From: Schoenoplectus triqueter
Lineage: Eukaryota; Streptophyta; Magnoliopsida; Poales; Cyperaceae
Direction: 5' to 3'
Length of the DNA: 64,000 nt
Assembly (NCBI GenBank): GCA_964058805.1
Contig: CAXKVV010002144.1
Span: 62,001-126,000, forward strand
Shown here: positions 46,864 through 58,683 of the stretch, one piece after another
Position numbering within the stretch: the first letter of the stretch is position 1
How the letters are laid out: each line of letters opens with the position of its first letter
The notes under the pieces: model-generated
The model's input: the letters and a program-made list of their open reading frames with translations, nothing else
The model's database searches: none
What the model was told of the DNA's origin: nothing
Program-made: the position numbers and the translations under genes

Positions 46864-48930
46864 TGTTGAAATATAAACTTAATTTTAATATTAAAGTTAA
46901 ATAAATTAGGAAATAAAGGGAGACTCTTTGGTTTCAGCACTTTGGCAGAATTTTAAGGCTAATTAAGGACAGCATTTGAAGGGGCAAATTGACGTGGAAT
47001 TTAGTGTATGACCTATGGATGGAAAGCTATTGAAGTCTAGTTTCCAATGGTTCAAATTGCAAGTCGTTTGGAGTTCCCTACAGAGAGTTATGAGGATTTT
47101 AGTGGACAGAGATCAGCTGAAAGGGTGCTGTTTAAAATTCTGTTTTTATTATATGTTTTTATTACGAATTTTAAGAGTCATTTCTAAGGCTATAAATAGA
47201 CTTGTATTCTGTTGTAAGAAAGCAAGAGAGAAGAAGAAAGTGTAAGAGAAATAGAAGATATAGTTTGAATAGAAAGAAATTTCAGAATTGTTCTCTCTTC
47301 CCTCTACCGAGATATATAATATTATAACAAATTGGTATCAGAGCTAGGTTTATTTGATCAAGAGAGATCTACCATGGCGAAGAAAAAGAAGAAAAAAAGA
47401 AGAAGAAAAAGAAGAAGAAGAAAGAAGAAAAAAAAAAGAGAGATGTCGGAAAAATATGAAGAAAAAAAAAAAACCCGAAAAAAGAGGGTGTTGCCGTGGA
47501 AGTCGAGAAAATTATTACAGTGGTAGAGGCCGTGGTTAAGAAGGGTATTATGAGGATAATGGGCAATCAAGCCAATAAAACAAGGCGTTGAAAGAGGCGC
47601 GATCAAAGGATAAGGCGGCATAATGTTGTTCCGTGCCGTTGATGAGTCGGGCTTTGAGAAGATTGCTGGTGCAACTACTTCAAAAGAAGCGTGGGACATT
47701 TTAGAAAAAGTGTTCAAAGGAACCGACCGAGTCAAGCAAGTGCGTCTCCAAACTCTTCGTGGCGAGTTGGAGAGCATGAAGATGAAGGAGTCAGAAAGTG
47801 TATCTGACTACATCACGTGTGTACAAGCCATGGTGAACCAACTCATTCGTAATGACGAGATGTTGAAGAAGATTTTGAGATCATTAACCGACAATTTTGA
47901 GAATGTTGTGTGCGTGATAGAAGAGTCAAAGGACCTTGCGAAGCTCACAGTCGACGAGCTTGCTGGTTCTCTCGAGGCACACGAACAATGTAAGAGAAAA
48001 AAAGGAAAATTTATCAATCATGAGAGCTATGTATCAAGCAGCGAATGTTACAAAAATATGGTAAAATTTTTGCCAGTGGTCTTCGAAGATTCGGTGAGTG
48101 AAGCCGACATGAGCAATGACTCATGATAGCCTGTGCAATGAGTGCCAGGATAAGAGAACTAGCAACATTATGAGATGTTTTGCTAGAAGTGTGTGAAGAC
48201 CATGAGAAGATGTGGTGTGGAGCCACATGAAAAAATGCGGTGTGGATCCGCGGTGTGGGTGTGAATCTCACATATACATGACCTGAAGAGTCAGGCAAAT
48301 TGGATGGCATATGAGATGAAACCACGATTGATTTTTTGAATTTTCTAGATCAATGAATCGGGAAGAAGCCGTCAATGGGTGACGTCGATATTCGCTGCGA
48401 GTTATGAAGAAGTTTAATGATGATTGACATGAATGATGAAAAAGAAATTAAGTTTAAGAGGGGGTGTTGAAATATAAACTTAATTTTAATATTAAAGTTA
48501 AATAAATTAGGAAATAAAGGGAGACTCTTTGGCTTCAGCACTTTGGCAGAATTTTAAGGCTAATTAAGGATAGCATTTGAAGGGGCAAATGGACGTGGAA
48601 TTTAGTGTATGACCTATGGATGGAAAGCTATTGAAGTCTAGTTTCCAATGGTTAAAATTTCAAGTCGTTTGGAGTTCCCTACAGAGAGTTATGATGATTT
48701 TAGTGGACAGAGGTCAGCTGAAAGGGTGCTGTTTAGAATTCTGTTTTTATTATATATTTTTATTACGAATTTTAAGAGTCATTTCTAAGGCTATAAATAA
48801 ACTTGTATTCTGTTGTAAGAAAGTAAGAGAGAAGAAGAAAGTGTAAGAGAAATAGAAGATATAGTTTGAATAGAAAGAAATTTCAGAATTGTTCTCTCTT
48901 CCCTCTACCGAAATATATAATATTATAACA
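46864..48930 (+). mobile_element. Non-autonomous Copia-type LTR retrotransposon, complete
   Basis: Two LTRs of 466 bp (46864-47329 and 48465-48930) begin TGTTGAAATATAAAC and end ATATTATAACA, as TG...CA LTRs do. They differ at about a dozen positions. TAGTT flanks both sides (46859-46863 and 48931-48935), a 5-bp target duplication. After the left LTR, TGGTATCAGAGC is the primer-binding site for initiator Met-tRNA. Before the right LTR lies the polypurine tract AAGAGGGGG. The internal part is only 1135 bp and holds a partial gag but no protease, integrase, reverse transcriptase or RNase H, so it must rely on another element. The LTR divergence suggests a moderately recent insertion. Confidence 0.95.
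47623..48126 (+). pseudogene. Partial Copia gag (UBN2/Retrotran_gag_2 type)
   Basis: The frame of 167 codons encodes the core of a Copia-type gag: EAWDILEKVFKGTDRVKQVR, LQTLRGELESMKMKESESV, KKILRSLTDNFENVV and IEESKDLAKLTVDELAGSL, in the usual order. Compared with typical gag, the N-terminal part is missing and several residues are absent between LIRNDE and MLKKILRSL. No zinc knuckle follows before the stop at 48124-48126. Upstream, the ATG at 47373 opens a Lys/Arg-rich AAGAAG run (47380-47480) that breaks the frame. It is probably non-functional but may still carry packaging signals. Confidence 0.8.
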
Positions 48931-50100
48931 TAGTTTAGATCAAAATATAATAAGATGCGCTTTTTTTTTCTGGTTTGGTACTTAATTTAGTAGATGCCGT
49001 ATTTTTTTATTATTATTATTTTACAACAACAACAAACCCTAGGGACGGGACTTAGTAGAAAAAGTCTGTTAAACCAAAACAGTACTAGATACATAATCAA
49101 TGCTTCCTCATCTAGGCCAACAGATCTACTGGTAAAGACTATTAAATTATTATGTTTGACTTCCTTTTATTAGCAAGTGGATGCTTATGTTTAATTAATC
49201 CAAGTTATACTAGACATTTGGACTTTTGAAGCACGTCTAAAAAAGTTGGCTCAAATATTTTCATCGATAATCGATTATTTTGAAATGTGACGCATGAAAT
49301 TCGATGTGTCAAGTCAACTCAAAAAATCAGCTATTTTTGCATATAATTATTTAAATAATTCGAATTTTAATAATAAAAATGATAAAATTTAAATTTAAAA
49401 TATATAAATGGCAACACAACACTTAAATTGATGTGGAACAAACACACCATTGATAGTGAATTCTTTAACCAGTATAAATAATAACCCTGTGACTCTCCTG
49501 AACTCACTACTAAACTCGTATCTCACCAAATATTATAAAATATTAAAAAAATTCATATATTTTTTTTAAAATAAGACCTAATTTAAATTTTTATTCTACC
49601 GATAATGAAAATTACATTGCGGAGGAACAGAACAGTAGTAGTTTTTTTATCATAATATTTTCAAATTATGGTCAAACTGACTTCTATCCAAATCAAGTTC
49701 AAAATATAATATCAAAATTTAGTCAAGTCAGATATTATCCGAACTATCCATATGATAGTATTATTTATTCAGATCCATAATCATCTTTTTACGGTAATAA
49801 TACAATTTGCCAACAACTGAATCATGTAGTTCAACCATTTCATACTTATAATTTTTTTACGGTAATAGTAGTACGTATCAAGAATCGATCTTGAAGATAA
49901 TTGTGATAATCTAGGTGTAGATCTTAAGTCAATGAGTTTGATGATAATTTGAGTCTTAATAATATCGAAGAGCCAAGTATTATTGGTAGCAGTAGTAATA
50001 TTGATTTTACAACATCAAATGTCATTTTAACACCTGCAATAAAACTAATGATGACTAGGAGGAGGAAGATGGCTGCAATAAGTATTATTTGAGTGAAGTA
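48931..50100. other. AT-rich intergenic DNA, no gene seen
   Basis: No supported gene or element. The downstream part, after about 50100, runs into the decayed transposase. Confidence 0.35.
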
Positions 50101-50539
50101 GAAAATAGAGAGGATTACACTGAGCATTATGATATTTCAAATGGTGATTATGAAAATGAGGAACTCTGAAGAAGCGACACCACGTTGTTAGTTACTAGAA
50201 GAACCGAGAGGCAACATCCCATAGAAGCATTGAATAATTTGAGATGTTCGATCATTTAGGCGCAAATGAAGGCTGATTAGGACTCAATGATGAATGAGCT
50301 AAAATTAAAATATTTACTTCTAAATCGGCTTTAATTGGATAATTTATTATTAGAGTGTTAGGGAAAATGCTTAATATTGTGTACAAAAAAATTAAAAAAT
50401 AAGACTTATTATGAAAAGTAAAAGAAGAAAGTTGCCCCTGAATATTATACGTTAGATCTAAATAGGGCTCAAACACTTGGGTGATCATCACAAATAAATC
50501 CCCATAACTAAAAAAGACCATCAGAAGACCGCAAATACT

Positions 50540-51750
50540 TACAGCTAATATCTAATTTGATTGCATGATACATTCGATAATATTTAAAAAAAGATCTCGC
50601 TCTAACAGTGCAATAAATCAATGCTTATAAAAATATGATATCCTGGTATGACATCAACGTACAATAAACTTTGATGTGATCAGGAAAGAGCAAACTTTGA
50701 TGTGATCAGGAAAGAGCAATTGAACAATTATTTAGCACTTATGAAAGATTATATACATTACTCTCATAAATATTGAGAACAATTGTTTGGAATACTCTAG
50801 GGACAAAATATAAAATATTGACGTGTGATACTTAGGATTATAATATAAAAATATTCAAATCCATAGGTTGGGCTTCTAAACCATGTATTACAACGTTCAA
50901 ATATTTAAGACCCATTATAATCATCGATGTCAGATTCTTATCGGGCCGTTATAAAGGTAGATTAATGACGATGTGCATATATGATAAGGAAAATAAACTT
51001 CTTCCTCTAACATTTGAAATCGTGCATGAAGATAATTTGGACAATTGAGGTTGATTCGTGCGATTAGTCCATAATGAGGTAATCTAATCTAATATGAAAA
51101 TATGTATAATATCCGATCGGTGAGGGAATAAAGATTGTTTTCAAATTGGTCATATTTTGGATGGTTCATACAATGTGGAGAGATGGTACACCGGTATTGT
51201 ATGCAACACGTCATAGAAAATTTATATAAGGAAACTAAAAAAATTGAAAAGAAAGAAGATAATCTGAAAGATGATTTCAAAAGGAGACTAAAAAATAAGA
51301 AGAAATTACATCATTTCATAAAGAAAGAGCGAATGCTGAGGAAATCAAACAAACAAGCTTATAATTTAAAAAAAAAAAGATGGAAGAAGATTAGAAAATG
51401 ATGATAAATAATATCCTAATTTCATTTTATGGGAACAATTTTATGATTTTAGACACTGATAAGGTATAACGACTAGCAATGATTCGGAAGCTCTGAATAG
51501 TTTGTTCAGAGTTACGACAATCGTGGAGGAAATATGTTGATTATTTTAAGCCAATTTTCTTGATTTTTTTGAGAAGGAAATCAGTCAAAATAAATTTAAA
51601 AATATGAAATAGAACATAAAATTTGAATTCAATTTGGTTTGTACATTTAATGTGAGAACCAAAGGAAAATTGGGCCTACATATTGGAAATAATAAGGCTA
51701 TGGTCCATACATTTATGATACATCTATTTTACTAAAAGGGAGAATATAAA
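50540..51750 (+). pseudogene. Decayed Mutator-like (MULE) transposase
   Basis: Fragments in + strand frames match plant MULE transposases in order. They are FKYLRPIIIIDVRFLSGRYK and LLPLTFEIVHEDNLDN (50900-51050, around the first catalytic Asp), GEMVHRYCMQHVIENLYKE (51150-51230), and an SEALNSLFRVTT-like piece near 51490 (read across frames), then a VDYFKPIFLIF-like piece. Stops and frameshifts are frequent. A 26-bp tandem duplication at 50666-50717 also breaks the frame. Terminal inverted repeats were not identified. Confidence 0.75.
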
Positions 51751-51900
51751 AGAGGGCGGTGGACTCAGTATTGGTGCACCCACTAATCGTCATTCATCTG
51801 GCCTATGGTGAACCTTGTCTAAAATAAAAAATCCATGGATCTTAATAGCTCTTCCTCTCTCCACTTGCGACAGAGAATTCATCTTCCCTTTCACCCTTTT

Positions 51901-52219
51901 CAGATTTTTGTAATAATAAGTTTTAGTAAATTAATATTATTAAAAATAAGAGAAACGTAAAATTTTAAATATACGAATGGCAGCGCGCCACTGGAAGTGG
52001 CGCGGACGAAACGCACCACTGCCAGTGGCGCGTTTTGTCCAAACCCCGCGGAAGTGACTGCGCATTTTGTATATATAAGAATCAAACGCGCCACTAGAAA
52101 CACACAGTGAACGCGTCACTGCCAGTGGCACGCTGTCATTCGTATATTTAAAATTTTACGTTTCTCACTCTTATTTTTAATAATATTAATTTACTAAAAC
52201 TTATTATTACTCAAATCTG
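51901..52219. mobile_element. Foldback element with GC-rich palindromic cassettes and 9-bp duplication
   Basis: The 319-bp element is flanked by CACCCTTTT on both sides (51892-51900 and 52220-52228). Its arms of about 90 bp are nearly perfect complements (CAGATTTTTGTAATAATAAG at the left; TTATTATTACTCAAATCTG at the right), differing by a few bases and a 3-bp indel. The centre, 51984-52133, is GC-rich and holds four copies of a palindromic cassette: CGCGCCACT-GGA-AGTGGCGCG (51984-52004), CGCACCACT...AGTGGCGCG (52012-52032), a degenerate one near 52086-52114, and GCGTCACT...AGTGGCACGC (52113-52133). A 9-bp duplication fits Mutator-like elements. It encodes no supported protein. Confidence 0.82.
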
Positions 52220-52815
52220 CACCCTTTTCTTCTTCGGCCATAAAGACAGCTCCTTGGAATGAAATTAATCAATGAGAATGTGATTTTTCAAGAAAACTCA
52301 TCATTACAAACCCAAAACAGTAGAGAATCAGCCTCAATTTTATCAAAATCGGGAGAATTTGAGAGAAATTAGAAACCCTAGTAACAAAGAAAATGAGAAA
52401 AAGGTGAAGCCGAGGGAAGGGGAGTCGGAGGTGATTCAGAATCAGTCAAACTCGGATAAAATATCGCCTAACTCCACTGATTCATTTCTATTCCAGTGAT
52501 TTTTCAAGAGAAAAATGGTCAGATGAGTAACTCGATATAAAATTAGCTCAGTAAGTTGCGATTACAATCCGACTCGACAGAGTCAACTTGAAATTGGACG
52601 ATTTTCCAATCCATGAGTTAGATGTCCAACTGTATGGACGAGATAGAGGGCTGGAGATAAGGCCATGGTCGACCGAGGACAACCTCGAAAAACATTCTTC
52701 TCAAAGTAGGCTTTCTCGAAAAGCTAAAGTTAGTTGTGACCCTTTCCAATGAATATGCTACAATCAGGCCGTCATGTGAGTAGACTTTCAAATCCAACAA
52801 TAAATAGAGATATCT

Positions 52816-53040
52816 AAATTTCTCGAGATAATTTGTAATTAGCGCAATTTTCAATTAGTTATGATTCAACAGATAATAACATAAACACTCAAATTTCTCG
52901 AGATGTTTTATAATCAGCGCGATTCTCAAATAGTTATGATCTAAAAAATAATAACAGAAGTAACCAAACTTCTCGAGATGTTTTGTAATCAGCGAGATTC
53001 ACAACTAGTTATGATCTAAGAGATAATAATAGAAACATCA
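52816..53040. repeat. Tandem repeat, three 75-bp units
   Basis: Units start at 52816, 52891 and 52966, each opening AAATTTCTCGAGAT (third AAACTTCTCGAGAT). They share TTTGTAATCAGCGCGATTC and TAGTTATGATCTAA-like words. Divergence between units is about 15 percent by eye. Confidence 0.85.
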
Positions 53041-53699
53041 AATTCTTAAATTTGAGAGAAAAATAAGTTATAGATACTTATCAACTAGTGGTGAAAGAGA
53101 AAATAATTTGGAAGGTAGAATCTTAATTTTTTTTTCTCACATAGGAAAAAAGTGATGTACAATATGTGTTGGGTCTGAGAGAAATACTAAGTGCCGTATA
53201 GATCAGACAACCGTGTACCCGATGGATTAGGAATATCAACAAATAGCCTAACAATATCGTTGTCCCAGTCATAATTCTCTGATAGCTGTAAATAATTAAT
53301 AAAATATGTGTTGTTAGAATTTTATTATTTCATATTTTAAAATATAAAATTTAAATTACTTACCCTTCCAAGGATATTCATGAAGTTGGTATTTTTCATA
53401 AGAAAATGGTGGGGATGTGGAGTCGGTGGGGCCTCCAAATCACTTGTTAAATATGAAATTACATCAATATTCATGGATAATCCTACAGCATATAGTAGCA
53501 CATCAATCTTATGAGGTATTTTTACATCATCAAAATCTCCTTGTACTTTGAAAGCATGACATTCCTAAATCGTATTCATCTCCTAGTAACCGCCCATCAG
53601 ATTGTTTTTAATGCTCTCTTAGTAACTCTAGCAATTTATATATTATAAAAAATTATGAAATTCATTAGTTATTACCAATTAATATATAAAGATATATAA

Positions 53700-55000
53700 A
53701 AATTATGAACTTTATTGTACCGCACGTTCCTTGTATGGTGCACGAGGAATATACCTCACGTCAGAGATCTCTGTTGTCAATGGTACATGAGGTAACACAT
53801 CACCCATTTGGTAGGGCCTAATTGGTCTTCTAGTGTCCCCATAGACGTCATACCACCGCTGATATCTCTCATAGTCCTTATCATTTCACTCTTCTTCATC
53901 TGCATCTCATGACTCCAACTCATCTCATTTGTCTCTAGTTAGTGTTGTCTCCAGTTGATATTTTTTTTCTTAAACTCAAGTGCCGACATTTTTTTTATAT
54001 TCATCCACAAATGGCTTCTAAAGTAGTTATTCATAAGAAATAATAATTACATAATTTTGATATCTTTAGTACATATTGATAAAATACTTTGGGAAGTGAA
54101 GGAGGTGTCGTCTGATGTAAGCCTAACTGTCGCATGACTCGACCAAGATGATACCACTCCACTATCAGAAAATAAATAAGTGAAAGTTGATAGGTACAGA
54201 AGTCCAAGCATTCATCTATCACAGTCGGTAATAAATGTCATATCGAGTTGTATGGGTGCCAATTGGTATGTGTGTGAGACAACATAATGAGCTGATCCCT
54301 CACATACTACACGCCAATGTGCGAAGGTTCGGGTACCTTGTCTTATCATTCATTGAAAATTATAATTAAATTTATACCTGCTAAAAAGAGCACATCTGTC
54401 ATGGTTCGGTATACCCCAGTCATTAAATATTACGTCTCGAAGGTGAGTAATGAACGATCTGGGGGTGGACGCGTCCAACTCCACGATATCAATAACAACC
54501 ACGTACCACCAATGCTCCTAATCAAGCCCTGACATGCATAATCAAGACGTCAATAGAGATAAGCAAGCACAACAGCCCCCCAATTTCTTTATCCCTCAAA
54601 TTGCAAATCTCCAAACAAAATATATTTTAGTACAAAACAATAATTGATTATCAATAAAAAATATATTTACAACACTTACCATCAAAATTGATAGAAAGTA
54701 AGCTGGTACTGAGTCTCCACTATAATAAAAAAAATATTTTTACAATACTTACCATCAAAATGTATTTTATTAATTACCTTTAGAGCTATTATCATCTCGT
54801 CAGAAACGTGTGAGTTTCTGACCTTCAAAACTCGATCACCGCGCTTAGTAATCTCGTATCAGTTTTTAAGTTGTGAGTCTCCACTTCTTGAACATATATC
54901 TCTCGTAGTTTGGCGAGATGCTGAAATTTATCCCAAATCATCGAGATGTATGGTATCGTCGGATGATGAGTGCGGAATCGAATGATATTCTATCTCTTTG
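53700..55000 (-). pseudogene. Decayed plant-mobile-domain (PMD/MAIN-like) gene
   Basis: Read on the minus strand, pieces appear in the order known for plant-mobile-domain proteins. They are KRGDRVLKVRNSHVSDEMII (about 54840-54780), GGTWLLLISWSW (about 54500), IYFLIVEWYHLGRVMRQLGL (about 54180-54120) and then DVYGDTRRPIRPYQMGDVLP (about 53850-53790) and DVRYIPRAPYKERAV. The EWxxxxRVxRQxG core is the most telling motif. Frames change between pieces and some stops occur, so it is a relic, although introns could explain some breaks. PMD genes are often carried by Mutator-like and Gypsy-type elements in plants. Confidence 0.6.
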
Positions 55001-55239
55001 TAATTTAAATTTTATAATTAGTTTATCATACACACGTATTTTTATTTATAATTATGTTTAAAATAAATTATATCTTTGCTTGACAATAATATTTTTGATA
55101 TTTCTCATCGGAGAGATAAAGGATGATATTTTCATTACGTCACTCATCTACCGTTATCTATTATCAAAAGATTTTTATTTCAGATAATTTATTAATCACT
55201 AATAAATATTTTTTCATTGCGTTAAGTTATCTAATTATA

Positions 55240-55600
55240 AATTCAATTAATTTAGAAATTAATCCTAGAAAAAAATAATCAACTACAATTAAAAATAATC
55301 TATAATTAATTAACTTCAGCTAAAATTAATTAACTACAACTATAAATAAAACTAATATATAATTAATCAACTATAACTAAAATTAATCTATAATTAATTA
55401 GCTATAATTAAAATTAATTTATAACTAATCAACTATAACTATAATTAAATCAATTTATACTTAACTAACTACCGCTAAAATTAATTTACTACAACATATA
55501 AAATTAAACTATAATTAATCAACTATAATTATAAATACAATTAAATTAATCTATAATTAATTAATTGTAATTATAATTAATTTAATAATATTTTTCCTAA
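55240..55600. repeat. AT-rich tandem array of ATAATTAATTAACTA units
   Basis: Imperfect repeats of CTATAATTAATTAACTATAA-like units fill this stretch. The same sequence resumes at 56530-56640, after the repeat at 55615-56520. That repeat therefore appears to have inserted into the array. Confidence 0.7.
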
Positions 55601-55614
55601 AAGTCTAGTATCAA

Positions 55615-56520
55615 ATTTATCACAGAAAATAAATAAATAAAGCAAGAGAGACAAAGAGAAGAATACAAAATTTAACGGAGTTCGACAACGAAGTGACTAC
55701 GTTTTCGGGACCCACAATCACAATAGTTGATTGCGCCGAGTCACTAATATAAGTAGGTCTTTTATAATTGTGAATCTTCAGTCCCTTATATAAAGTAACA
55801 GGACAGCCGTCAACCAAAAAAGTAAAGTAAGCATGAAGAACGAAGTCTCAGTAGAGAATAATCAAGAAGTAACTTCTCATAAACTCTTAAATGCTTTTGC
55901 AAGACAGTCTTGAGCTTAGAACAAAAGAGAATTGAGTATATGATCTCAATGAACTTGACAGTGAGATTTTACAAGATGAAAAATGTCAGGTTTGAGATAA
56001 AAGGAAGGTGTGCATATATAGAGATACACCAAATCGACAACAAATTGGGTATATTCGTTATAACAGTTAGCTAACCGTTACAACAATTAGGTTAGGGAAC
56101 CCTAACACACTTATTCGTTGTAACATATGTAAGATCCGCACATGTCTGAGAGAATTGTTTTGAAGTTTTTTAGCTAAATTTTATACATAAATAATTTAAT
56201 CCGTTATAACGATTAATTAATAAAATTCTTCTCGAAGTCATCCGTTACAACAGTTAGGGTAAGTTTTGTCCCTGGAGTAATTTGGTCAAAATTTGTACAA
56301 ACTTGATTTAATCTGTTACAACGATTAGGAGTTCTGTTGTAATGGTTAGAGCTTAATTACTTCAATATGACTGTTTTAATCTTAAAACCACTTTAGTTAG
56401 CTTTGATTATTATAAATCTAAAATAATCAAATTATGTCTTGGGATCTTCATGCTTGTGTTCTTATACTTAAGCTCGATATCTGTATTTTACAAAGCTCCA
56501 AAAAATTAATAAATTCCTAT
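55615..56520. repeat. Unclassified repeat with CGTTATAACG-type motifs, second locus
   Basis: At least seven imperfect copies of a motif like CCGTTACAACGATTAGG occur between 56050 and 56350 (56054, 56084, 56113, 56200, 56242, 56311, 56334). The left part has AATACAAAATTTAACGGAGT followed by GACTACGTTTTCGGGACCC, comparable to the repeat at 29340-30440. It interrupts the AT-rich tandem array. Class unknown. Confidence 0.55.
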
Positions 56521-56774
56521 GTGATTATTTTGATAAATAAAATAAATCTATAATTAATTAAATTTAACTAAAATTAATTTAAAATTAATTAATTATATTT
56601 GAAATTAATTAATTAGCTATAAATAATTAAAAAAATAAAATTACCTCCCAAACTTTCTCTTATTTCCTCTTTCTGCACATTCTGTCCTCTTCTTCCAAAA
56701 TCTTTTCTTTCTCTTTCCTATACGTGCAGATGAGAGGTTAGCGCAGTTGGGTTTGATAGCAAGGAACCACGTCA

Positions 56775-56885
56775 TTGGGATTGACGCATTTGGATGAAGA
56801 TGTCACTCTCAGTGATGCGTTTGGTAAAAACGCCACTGAAAATCGTATAGTATATCCACGCCAATGACAGTGACACATTATCATC
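56775..56885. repeat. Decayed palindromic cassettes like those at 51984
   Basis: GATGTCACTCTCAGTGATGCG, AACGCCACTGAAAATCG and CACGCCAATGACAGTGACAC resemble the cassettes of the 51901 foldback element, with many changes that fit C-to-T decay at CG sites (GCGCC read as GTGTC or GTGAC). The outer arms of that element are not recognisable here. Confidence 0.5.
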
Positions 56886-56999
56886 CTCTGTTGTGTTGTG
56901 TAGCGCATTGTGTTGTCCATCCAATTACTTTAAGATTCTTATCAAGTGAATATTAAAAAACCATCCCCTAATCCCCAGTCTGTACAGGGTACAGACTAC

Positions 57000-58560
57000 A
57001 GTGTAGTGTGATGGGCAAGATAAGATCAGGACGCATCCAATGCACATACTATATATGATTTGAGGATTTAAACATTCATTTCATGCTCAATCAATATGAA
57101 ATACGAACAAATGAAATATCGCGCTTTTAAAGATTTATTTGTCAAGTAAGAAATATAAAATCGCAGTAATTAGAGTCGGAAAATGATTTAGAGTGATCCA
57201 AAATATAACCCATTTATTAACAAAAAAAAATGAGCGGCTCTGTGCGGTCTTGAGTACGAATGAGGAAAAAGCCCTGTCAACTTTTCAAAAAAAAAAAAAC
57301 GAATGAGGACAAAGGCCGTAATAGTAGGGAGTAGGGACTAGGAGCTCCCATATCGTTGCTGAAGTCGCTTTTATTCAATTAATGGCACGTTGTTGTCCGG
57401 ATGTCAATGCAGTTAGATGTCATTACCACCAGTCTGTGTTCCCAAATTTCAACCTCTTTTAAATTGAGAGTTGAAAATTGCATAATTAATTACCAGCAAT
57501 GTGCTATTTCTTAGACCATTACAGACAGCCGAATGAAAGGGGGAGAAAAAAAGGAACGAAGAAAACACCTCCGAATTAAATGTGGCAGAATGTTGAGCAA
57601 CTGAATGTGCAAGGATGTTCAGTAACTAGCCATCGAATTGATACAATGTATGATCTATACTGCTTTTGATAATTTTGATAATTTTGACAAATTTTAAAAT
57701 TGATTATTGTTGTATAATCTATACTGCTGCCCATACCATGTTTATGAATATATGAGAATATATGGCGATAGTCTGTATAAGATTATAAATTTTCTAAAAA
57801 AAAAGGCTATAAATTTCTATAGTCCAAAATCGACAGCCTTATATACATAATCAAAGAATAATTGAATTGTATGAAATTTAATTGCAAGAGCATTTTCATC
57901 TCACGTGCAATTTGTTACCAAATGCTAATAGTGCACTTACAATTTCTACTGCATTAAAATAGAACACTTACTAGTTTAACTGGATTATTAAATAAACACA
58001 CACTTAAAAATGTCTCACATAAGCGTTTGCAATTATTTATAAGTTGTACAAGCATCTCAAGTCCTGCAATTCCCAAATAAAAAAAAAGGATTTTCACTCT
58101 TTAATATTTTTTGAAATTAATTCGTTTGCCACACCAGAAAATCAAAATATCGTAGAGATGACAATTTTTATGAAATTAAAATAAAAAGTTAATAACATGC
58201 GCACGAATTTATTTTTTATTTATTTATTTAAATTGTAAAAATAACCAAATTGTGGAGTGATCCCCTCTTGAATCTTGATATTGACACCTGTCATACCTCC
58301 CCTCGCGACCTGGTAAGCTGGTATAGGGCCATTAGCCTTACCCTTATAAAACTAGAGATCTCTTGTTAACAGAAATAATGCCCAACACATCACATAGAAT
58401 CCATTAGTCGGCTCTCAAATGGGTTTGATTCCATAAAGAGAACCATGTCGGTTTGGATTTACGAACGACGGGCCAGATATTTCGTTTTAAACGAGGCTTG
58501 ATTTCTCTATAACACAGAAACGGGCCGCAGTCTGAAACCAGCTTCCGTTTCTTTCCTATA
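57000..58560. other. Upstream region of the RAMP4 gene
   Basis: No other gene seen. The stretch from about 58400 to 58683 is less AT-rich and should contain the promoter and 5' leader of the RAMP4-type gene, but no promoter element was assigned. A short ACGAATGAGGA-type direct repeat occurs at 57256 and 57299. Confidence 0.4.
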
Positions 58561-58683
58561 CATTCATATTCATCGAAACTCCACACCCCCTTCCTAAAAC
58601 GCGCACAGGCACAGGTCAGCTGTGGGTTTCAGGTTTCTCCTCTGCGCCAATCCGAATTCCCCGTCTTCTCCAGGGACGATCCA

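Noticed and set aside
47354..47539. Lys/Arg-rich and Phe-rich frames inside the LTR element
   Set aside because: They come from the AAGAAG low-complexity run read in different frames and strands.
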